A stretch of DNA of 33,248 nt, from positions 1 to 33,248 of the IMG/VR virus record IMGVR_UViG_3300033978_000174; one strand, given 5' to 3'. The notes under the pieces are model-generated. The model ran no database searches. It was not told where the DNA came from and saw nothing but the letters and a program-made list of their open reading frames with translations. Positions within the stretch are counted from its first letter, which is position 1; every line of letters starts with the position of its first letter. The stretch comes from a virus. The position numbers and the translations under genes were made by a program. Positions 28,160-33,248 of the stretch are shown in pieces.

Positions 28160-29629
28160 GTGTATAGCGGGTACAACTTCTACGACCGGCCGCTAGCGCA
28201 GCGCACCGTATCGAAGGTCAACGACCCTAATACAAGCTGGTACGCGCAAGAACCGCATTGGATCCTGATCGAGGATCTGCTGCAGGGCACCTACGGCATG
28301 CGCAAGAAGCATCGCCGTTACCTGCCGCAAGAACCACGCGAGCTAGACGAGTCCTACGACAACCGCCTAGCCCGTAGCGTCTGCCCGCCGTATTACATCC
28401 GCCTAGAGCGCATGTTGGCCGGCATGCTGACCCGCAAGCCTGTCAGGCTGGATGACACCGCTGACGCCATCCGCGAGCAACTATTCGACGTAGACCTGCA
28501 AGGCAATGACCTCAATGTCTGGACCTATGAAGCAGCCCGCAAAATGGTCCGTTATGGCCACATTGGTACATTGGTGGATGCACCGGCTAATGGGGGTCGA
28601 CCCTATTGGGTGACCTACACGCCCCGGCAGATCCTTGGCTGGCGCACCGAGACGCAAGAGGGCAAACAAGTGCTGACCCAGTTGCGGCTATCGGAAGTGG
28701 TCACAGTGCCTGATGGCGAGTTTGGCGAGAAGGCCGTCGAGCAGGTTCGTGTCCTAACGCCTGGTGAGTACCGCATTCACCGCAAACAGGACAGCGGTGA
28801 GTTCACCGTTGTCGATGAAGGCCGCACCAGCCTTGGCCAGATTCCGTTCAGCATCGCTTACGCGCAGCGTCATGGCTTCATGGAGTCACGGCCGCCGCTT
28901 GAGGACATCGCAGAGCTGAACCTCAAGACCTATCAAGTGCAGTCGGACCTCGACAACCAGCTGCATATCTCAGCAGTACCGATGCTGGCGTTTTACGGGT
29001 TCCCGTCAGCAGCGGAAGAGGTATCAGCCGGACCAGGCGAGGCGATCGCATTCCCAGCCGAAGGCCGCGCTGAGTACATCGAGCCTGCAGGCCGCAGCTT
29101 CGAGGCGCAGTTCCGCCGGCTTGAGCAGCTTGCGTTGCAGATCAACGAGCTAGGGCTGTCGGCAGTGCTAGGCCAGAAGCTGAGCGCCGAGACCGCTGAA
29201 GCAAAGCGTATTGACCGCAGCCAAGGCGACAGCACCATGATGGTGATTGCGCAAAACATGCAGGACATGATCGACAACTGCCTGCAGTTTCACGCGCAGT
29301 ACCTCGGCAATGCCACTGCCGCCGGCAGCGCCTACGTCAACCGTGACTTCCTCGGCGCACGCCTTGAGCCGCAGGACATAACCGCGCTGCTGTCGCTGTA
29401 CACTGCTGGCACCATCTCGCAAGAGACATTGCTCCGCGAGCTTGCCGAAGGCGACGTGTTGGGCGATAACTTTGATGTGGACGAGGAGCTGGAGGCCACA
29501 TCCAATGCGGGGCTTGACCTATCGGATGCTGGACGTCCTGACAGACTGGTTGATAGCAGTGATGATCTGGGTGGAGCCGAAGAAACCGAGGAAGCAGGAG
29601 CTGGACTATACGATATGCAATCTTCCTGA
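28160..29629 (+). CDS. Portal protein (DUF4055-type)
   Basis: 489 residues from GTG 28160. Landmarks: RYLPQEPRELDESYDNRL, SVCPPYYIRLERMLAGMLTRKP, EAARKMVRYGHIGTLVDAP, and a stem/crown region with LNLKTYQVQSDLDNQLH. This is the DUF4055 portal family found in many siphophages. The dodecameric ring forms the DNA entry vertex. Its end overlaps the next small gene. The position after terminase and before head morphogenesis is canonical. Confidence 0.88.
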   Translation: MYSGYNFYDRPLAQRTVSKVNDPNTSWYAQEPHWILIEDLLQGTYGMRKKHRRYLPQEPRELDESYDNRLARSVCPPYYIRLERMLAGMLTRKPVRLDDTADAIREQLFDVDLQGNDLNVWTYEAARKMVRYGHIGTLVDAPANGGRPYWVTYTPRQILGWRTETQEGKQVLTQLRLSEVVTVPDGEFGEKAVEQVRVLTPGEYRIHRKQDSGEFTVVDEGRTSLGQIPFSIAYAQRHGFMESRPPLEDIAELNLKTYQVQSDLDNQLHISAVPMLAFYGFPSAAEEVSAGPGEAIAFPAEGRAEYIEPAGRSFEAQFRRLEQLALQINELGLSAVLGQKLSAETAEAKRIDRSQGDSTMMVIAQNMQDMIDNCLQFHAQYLGNATAAGSAYVNRDFLGARLEPQDITALLSLYTAGTISQETLLRELAEGDVLGDNFDVDEELEATSNAGLDLSDAGRPDRLVDSSDDLGGAEETEEAGAGLYDMQSS

Positions 29630-29822
29630 TGAGATCTTGGCTGTCATCCGGCTGACATGGTACAAAGACGGCAAAGCCGATGAAGTGGACGAGCTGCGCA
29701 TCATGGAAGACGGCCAGAACGGCTACGACGCCTTCGCTGCAGCAGTGCAGGGTGCATTAACCCGCGGCGCCAATGTAAGCATCAGGTCTGGATACGCGCC
29801 GCAGCAATTGGGTATCATGTAA
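29562..29822 (+). CDS. Small protein overlapping the portal 3' end (86 aa)
   Basis: An 86-residue product from ATG 29562 (MIWVEPKKPRKQELDYTICN). ATG 29526 or GTG 29559 are alternatives. It continues EILAVIRLTWYKDGKADEVDEL and ends ALTRGANVSIRSGYAPQQLG, which reads as an alpha/beta fold. It overlaps the portal by 68 bases in another frame. No family recognised; head-region small genes of this kind are usually head-completion or decoration accessories. Confidence 0.65.
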   Translation: MIWVEPKKPRKQELDYTICNLPDEILAVIRLTWYKDGKADEVDELRIMEDGQNGYDAFAAAVQGALTRGANVSIRSGYAPQQLGIM

Positions 29823-29838
29823 AAAAAGAGTTATTACC

Positions 29839-30276
29839 ATGGCTGTTCGCAATCAAACCCGTGACTCTCGTGGTCGCTTTGCCGGCAGTGGCACTGGTGG
29901 GGTAGTTAGTCGTCCAAAACAGCCAAAACCTCAGCCAAAAGGCGGCAGTATGACGCGTGCATTGCGTCGCGGTCAACGTGATTTATACAAGGCTGAGCAA
30001 ATGCGCGTGCAATCATTGGGAGGCAATGTTGCAGGTATGCGCATTATTCGTCGTAACATTAAAAAAGGAGCCAATGAAAAAACTGCGGCATCTAGTAAAC
30101 AAAGCCAAGGATCCGGCAAGGTATCGGACGCATTGCGGGGCACCTTGCGTCAGCTTGCTCAATCTGATGCAAGGTACTTTCGTGAACTTAACAACATTGT
30201 TGGTCAGCCAGCAAGTGCAGCACGTCGTGTCGCGGGTACTCGCAAGCCATCGCAAAAGCGTCTTAAAGGCGCATGA
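29839..30276 (+). CDS. Basic head-region protein (145 aa)
   Basis: Starts MAVRNQTRDSRGRFAGSGTG, with the RDSRGRFAGSG motif seen at the start of several phage head proteins. It is very rich in Arg, Lys, Ser and Gln and probably poorly structured, so DNA-binding or packaging-related. AAAAGAG lies about eight bases before the ATG. Base composition is more AT-rich than the neighbours. It overlaps the head morphogenesis gene by 4 bases. Confidence 0.7.
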   Translation: MAVRNQTRDSRGRFAGSGTGGVVSRPKQPKPQPKGGSMTRALRRGQRDLYKAEQMRVQSLGGNVAGMRIIRRNIKKGANEKTAASSKQSQGSGKVSDALRGTLRQLAQSDARYFRELNNIVGQPASAARRVAGTRKPSQKRLKGA

Positions 30277-31472
30277 GTACGCCAGAATCGCTATACCGCA
30301 ACGCCATTGACCTAAACAGGTTTAGCAATAGCGTTGGCCGGCGCATTATCAATGCCTATAACGACATCATCATTGATGCAGTCAATCAGCTCCGCACTAT
30401 TGATGAGCTAGCCGCTCCGGTCAAGGCTGCCAGACTGCGGGCGATCCTTGCGCAGCTAAAGGACAGCCTCGGCACCTGGGCTGGTGACGCAACCGAAATA
30501 ACCGCAACCGAGCTGCAAGGCATCGCGCAGTTGCAATCTGAATTTGTGGCCGATCAGCTGCAACGTGCATTGCCTGCTGGCGCCCGTGATGCAGTGCGCA
30601 CCGTTGAGATCAGCCCGCAGTTTGCGCAGTCAGTGGTCACGACTGACCCAACCCAAATCAACGTGGTGGCGCTTAGTGATGACCTGTTTGCAGCAGTACA
30701 GGGCGCGCCGGCGACGTTCAGCCTGACCGCTGCCCAGGGTGCCACCATCACACTGCCCAATGGCGAGGTAGTCAGCAAGGCATTTCGTGGCATCGCCGTC
30801 GATCAAGCCGAGCGGTTTTCGCAGGTGGTGCGGCAGGGGCTGCTAACCGGCGAGCCGACGCCTGCTATTGCTAAGCGGCTGATCGGCAGCCTGCAATTTG
30901 GCGAGGAAGCCAAGACCGTCAAGCAACTGATCGCCGCAGGCGGGCAGGCAACAGCCGTAGCCGATAATCAGGTCATCGCCTTGGTGCGGACGAGCATCAA
31001 CCAGGTAGCCAATACCGCCAGCCAGCAGGTGTACGAAGCGAACCAGGACATCACACCGCGATATCGCTACGTCGCAACGCTTGACACCCGCACCAGTGCG
31101 ATCTGCCGGGCGCTTGATGGCCGTGAGTTTGAATACGGCAAGGGACCAACGCCGCCGCAGCACTTCAACTGTCGCAGCACGACCGTTCCGGTGATCGATT
31201 ATGACGCCTTAGGCTTTGCCCCGCCGCCGCCCAGTAAACGCGCTGCAGCAGGCGGCATGGTGCCTGCAAATGAGTCCTATGGCCAGTGGCTTGCCAAACA
31301 AGACCTGCCAACCAAAGCTAAGGCGCTCGGTGCAAACAAGGTTGCCTACTTCGACAAGCTGTCGGCTAAGTACGGACCCAAGGACGCCATTGCCAAGCTG
31401 GTTCGCGACGATGGGTCAGAGCTAACCTTAGGCCAGTTGCGGGCTCGATACGGTGCCGTTAAAGAAAGGTAG
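30273..31472 (+). CDS. Head morphogenesis protein (SPP1 gp7 / Mu gpF family)
   Basis: 399 residues. The signature C-terminal block is present: [20 protein letters not shown], then [15 protein letters not shown], typical of the gp7/Mu F minor head proteins that enter the capsid with DNA. Upstream are long helices ([20 protein letters not shown]) and a middle domain ([20 protein letters not shown]). The last ~75 residues ([19 protein letters not shown]) are also found in relatives. It follows the portal block and overlaps the next small gene by 20 bases. Confidence 0.9.
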   Translation: MSTPESLYRNAIDLNRFSNSVGRRIINAYNDIIIDAVNQLRTIDELAAPVKAARLRAILAQLKDSLGTWAGDATEITATELQGIAQLQSEFVADQLQRALPAGARDAVRTVEISPQFAQSVVTTDPTQINVVALSDDLFAAVQGAPATFSLTAAQGATITLPNGEVVSKAFRGIAVDQAERFSQVVRQGLLTGEPTPAIAKRLIGSLQFGEEAKTVKQLIAAGGQATAVADNQVIALVRTSINQVANTASQQVYEANQDITPRYRYVATLDTRTSAICRALDGREFEYGKGPTPPQHFNCRSTTVPVIDYDALGFAPPPPSKRAAAGGMVPANESYGQWLAKQDLPTKAKALGANKVAYFDKLSAKYGPKDAIAKLVRDDGSELTLGQLRARYGAVKER

Positions 31473-31596
31473 CTCGCAGAAGACCATCTCAGCCAACATC
31501 AAAGCTGAGATGAAGGCCGGCAAGCCGCAAAAGCAAGCCGTTGCCATCGCCCTGTCCAAAGCCGGCAAAACCCGTAAACCCAAAGGTAAAAAGTGA
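31453..31596 (+). CDS. Small lysine-rich protein (47 aa, DUF6496-like)
   Basis: GTG at 31453 opens 47 codons inside the end of the previous gene. [20 protein letters not shown] and [12 protein letters not shown] match a small phage family that I recall as DUF6496. The C-terminus is a lysine tail (RKPKGKK). The frame, length and tail are typical; function unknown, possibly nucleic-acid binding in the capsid. The stop overlaps the next ATG as TGATG. Confidence 0.75.
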   Translation: MPLKKGSSQKTISANIKAEMKAGKPQKQAVAIALSKAGKTRKPKGKK

Positions 31597-31664
31597 TGCC
31601 TAAGTACACCGGACCAGCCAAGCCTCAAAAGCCCATGCCTAAGAAAGGAGGCAAGAAAAAGTGA
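31596..31664 (+). CDS. Micro-protein of 22 residues, Lys/Pro-rich
   Basis: ATG at 31596 overlaps the previous stop. The product ([20 protein letters not shown] plus two Lys) is entirely Lys, Pro and Gly. Its last codons contain AAAGGAGG (31644-31651), a strong Shine-Dalgarno nine bases before the next GTG, and its stop overlaps that GTG. It may be a true micro-protein, a translational bridge, or merely a leader for the next gene. Confidence 0.45.
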   Translation: MPKYTGPAKPQKPMPKKGGKKK

Positions 31665-31882
31665 AACGCGGCGACCGTGTTAGCTGGAACTACCAAGGCA
31701 CGCGCACCTTTGGTGTGATCACCAGCATTGGCGGTGAACGGGCGACCATACCAACGCAAGGCGGCGGTAGCGTCACCCGCGTTGGCAGCATGGACGACCC
31801 CATCGTGCGGATCAAGTCCGAGTCAACCGGCAACGCGGTCATCAAAAAGCGGTCAGAGCTGAAACCTGCACCCCGGCGATGA
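31661..31882 (+). CDS. Tudor-like DUF2945 protein (73 aa)
   Basis: GTG at 31661, with the strong AAAGGAGG site nine bases upstream. KRGDRVSWNYQGTRTFGVIT and IVRIKSESTGNAVIKKRSEL match DUF2945, a small SH3/Tudor-like barrel known as the hypervirulence-associated domain. In phages its role is unknown. It overlaps the next gene by 4 bases. Confidence 0.8.
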   Translation: MKRGDRVSWNYQGTRTFGVITSIGGERATIPTQGGGSVTRVGSMDDPIVRIKSESTGNAVIKKRSELKPAPRR

Positions 31883-32151
31883 TTACCTATCGCGGCGAGC
31901 AGTTCGAGGGTTACAACAAACCCAAGCGGACGCCTAAGCATCCGACCAAATCGCACGCGGTACTGGCCAAGGATGGCGAAACCGTCAAGCTGATCAGGTT
32001 CGGCCAGCAGGGGGTATCTGGCTCACCACCACGAACAGGAGAAACAGCAGCAGCGAAGGCCAGACGGGCATCATTTAAAGCGCGTCATGCCGAGAATATC
32101 GCCAAGGGCAAATTGTCGGCGGCGTGGTGGTCAAATCGGGAAAAATGGTAG
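31879..32151 (+). CDS. DUF6321-like cyanophage protein (90 aa)
   Basis: Contains YNKPKRTPKHPTKSHAVLAK, VKLIRFGQQGVSGSP and ARRASFKARHAENIAKGKLS with a final AAWWSNREKW. I associate this highly conserved pattern with DUF6321 proteins of cyanophages and other marine phages. It is strongly basic, and the gene sits among head genes, but its role is unknown. Its last 77 bases overlap the opposite-strand ORF at 32075. Confidence 0.8.
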   Translation: MITYRGEQFEGYNKPKRTPKHPTKSHAVLAKDGETVKLIRFGQQGVSGSPPRTGETAAAKARRASFKARHAENIAKGKLSAAWWSNREKW

Positions 32152-32338
32152 CCCGCTCCTGCTGGTGTATCCACGTCTTCAGCTCGCATACATAACGCCG
32201 CAACTCATGCGCCTTAGCGGCGTGCCAGCCGTTGCCGGTGCTGCGGTACAGGTGCTCATGCCGGTCGATCGCATCTAGCGCCTGCTTGATCAGTGCATTC
32301 CACGGGCCGCGTATTGGTGTATCCCATTCGCGTGCCAT
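32075..32338 (-). CDS. Antisense small protein in the head operon (87 aa)
   Basis: An ATG at 32338 on the minus strand gives MAREWDTPIRGPWNALIKQA followed by AIDRHEHLYRSTGNGWHAAK and LRRYVCELKTWIHQQE. The first 60 residues look like a genuine helical protein of a kind I have seen in cyanophage genomes; the last 25 lie antisense to the DUF6321 gene and look less natural. It occupies the only large gap (32152-32388) in this otherwise rightward block. The function is unknown. Confidence 0.6.
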   Translation of the reverse strand: MAREWDTPIRGPWNALIKQALDAIDRHEHLYRSTGNGWHAAKAHELRRYVCELKTWIHQQERATIFPDLTTTPPTICPWRYSRHDAL

Positions 32339-32370
32339 TATCGGCATAGCTGGTACGATGACAGCGTAAT

Positions 32371-32385
32371 TAAGCCTGCGGCTTA
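32371..32385 (+). promoter_or_regulatory. Short hairpin before the scaffold gene
   Basis: TAAGCC-TGC-GGCTTA forms a perfect 6-bp stem with a three-base loop, four bases before the scaffold ATG at 32389. It has no T tract. A hairpin with the same TGC loop precedes the capsid gene. It could control translation or mRNA end stability. Confidence 0.35.
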
Positions 32386-32388
32386 TCC

Positions 32389-33069
32389 ATGTCCGATGAA
32401 ACACAAACCCAGGAGCCTGCGGCTACCGGGGGTGACAATAACGACGCATTGCAACGCAGTGTGGAAGCGCTTGAGCGCAAAAATAAAGAGCTGATTGCAG
32501 AATTGCGTGCTGCCAAAAAGGCGCCAGCATTGCCTGATGGGGTCGATGTCAATGAGCTATTGGAGTTCAAGCGCAACCACGAGCAACAGCAGCTTGAATC
32601 GCAAGGCAAGTATCAAGAGGCGCGACAAGCTCTGGAGCAGCAGTTCCGTGAGGCGACGGCGGAAAAGGACCAGCGCATTGCCGCACTGGAAAGCCGCGTC
32701 CGCGAGTTGGAACTGGTCACGCCAGCAGTAACAGCACTGGCTGACATCGTGCATGACCCTGACCTGGTGCTAAAGACCAAGCTGAGCGCTGATCAGATTG
32801 AACGCGACCCTGACGGCACCGTGGTAGTGGTTGATGGCTACCAGCGCACGCCAGTCAGCGAGTGGGCAAAGACGCTGCCGGCGTGGATGCAAAAGCAACC
32901 CAAGCCGCAGGGCAGCGGCGCACCATCAGCCGGTGCTAGCACTGGCGGCATCCCAGCAGGCATGGCAAACCCATTCAGCCGCGATAGCTTCAATCTGACT
33001 GAACAGGCGCGACTGTTCCGCACTGATCGTGATTTGTACGATCGCATGAAAGCAGCAGCTAACCGTTAA
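32389..33069 (+). CDS. Capsid scaffolding protein
   Basis: 226 residues. A long coiled-coil (about 20-115: SVEALERKNKELIAELRAAK, QGKYQEARQALEQQFREAT, DQRIAALESRVRELE) is followed by a Gly/Ala/Ser-rich linker and a short C-terminal helix (FNLTEQARLFRTDRDLYDRM). This is the usual layout of phage scaffolds, whose C-terminal helix contacts the capsid protein. It lies immediately before the major capsid gene. No protease domain is visible. Confidence 0.85.
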   Translation: MSDETQTQEPAATGGDNNDALQRSVEALERKNKELIAELRAAKKAPALPDGVDVNELLEFKRNHEQQQLESQGKYQEARQALEQQFREATAEKDQRIAALESRVRELELVTPAVTALADIVHDPDLVLKTKLSADQIERDPDGTVVVVDGYQRTPVSEWAKTLPAWMQKQPKPQGSGAPSAGASTGGIPAGMANPFSRDSFNLTEQARLFRTDRDLYDRMKAAANR

Positions 33070-33091
33070 GCTATTGCCAACCGGCTGCGCT

Positions 33092-33115
33092 GGTGCTTTG
33101 GGCTGCGCCCACACC
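33092..33115 (+). promoter_or_regulatory. Nested hairpin upstream of the capsid gene
   Basis: GGTG (33092-33095) pairs with CACC (33112-33115) around an inner GGGC-TGC-GCCC stem (33100-33110). No T tract follows, so it is not a standard terminator. It may shield the abundant capsid mRNA from 5' decay after processing. Confidence 0.35.
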
Positions 33116-33140
33116 GTAAACCATTCCCCCGAGATGAATC

Positions 33141-33248
33141 ATGGCGACTCTTCGCTCTGACATCATCATCCCAGAGGTTTTTACGCCTTACGTCATTGAG
33201 CAAACCACGCAGCGTGATGCCTTCCTGGCTAGCGGTGTGGTGCAGCCC
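33141..33248 (+). CDS. Major capsid protein, N-terminal fragment
   Basis: The first 36 residues are visible before the window ends: MATLRSDIIIPEVFTPYVIE then QTTQRDAFLASGVVQP. The pattern of an early IIPEVF followed by TTQRDAFLASGV is typical of one HK97-fold major capsid family. The position after the scaffold gene supports it. The rest lies outside the window. Confidence 0.85.
   Translation, partial: MATLRSDIIIPEVFTPYVIEQTTQRDAFLASGVVQP

Overview
The window is one continuous stretch of a temperate, long-tailed (siphovirus-type) phage or prophage that most likely infects a unicellular cyanobacterium of the Synechococcus/Cyanobium type. The phage assignment rests on recognisable terminase, portal, scaffold, capsid, lambda-like tail-tip (L, K, I, J), lysis and integrase genes. 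The cyanobacterial assignment is an inference from the overall high GC, at least six copies of the cyanobacterial HIP1 octamer GCGATCGC, a group-2-like sigma-70 factor, and several small proteins that resemble families I know from cyanophages. No tRNA, rRNA or CRISPR array was seen.

Layout. Bases 1-7805, rightward: tail tip (end of an upstream tail gene, gpL, gpK, gpI, gpJ) and a tail fibre with an S74 self-cleaving chaperone domain. Bases 7919-8946: a small gene and a tyrosine integrase. Bases 8975-12423: small cyanophage-type genes, a compact lysis cluster ending in a two-domain endolysin, a metallophosphoesterase and an HNH nuclease. Bases 12420-20619, almost all leftward: PLD-family protein, DEAH helicase, VRR-NUC nuclease, small genes, a RecE-like exonuclease, a Bet/RecT annealase, SSB, regulators, dCTP deaminase and a sigma factor. 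Bases 20690-25267, rightward: ribbon-helix-helix (RHH) protein, primase-helicase, an iteron-like region, a second RHH protein, DUF3310 and a bacterial-type sliding clamp. Bases 25274-33248: packaging and head genes up to the first residues of the major capsid protein. The genes between capsid and tail tip (head-tail joining, tail tube, tape measure) would lie outside the window, as expected for a circular or circularly permuted genome.

How it fits together. Left and right transcription diverge at about 20640, where two face-to-face sigma-70-like promoters share a perfect inverted repeat. The leftward arm carries recombination and nucleotide-metabolism functions. The rightward arm carries replication and then structure and lysis. 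The phage brings its own primase-helicase, SSB, annealase and beta clamp but shows no DNA polymerase here, so it may recruit host Pol III. Many genes overlap by 1-20 bases. Eight short genes (46-59 codons) and one CTG-started ORF were found by reading the sequence between the larger ones.

Most unusual items: a 130-residue Hint (intein-like) domain inside the glycine-rich N-terminus of the tail-tip protein gpJ, ending His-Asn but followed by Ala; a promoter-plus-leader cassette duplicated upstream of two unrelated small genes on opposite strands; an AT-rich PLD-family gene joined to a helicase and VRR nuclease; a phage-borne sliding clamp and sigma factor; and a 59-residue protein combining a membrane helix with a helix-turn-helix.
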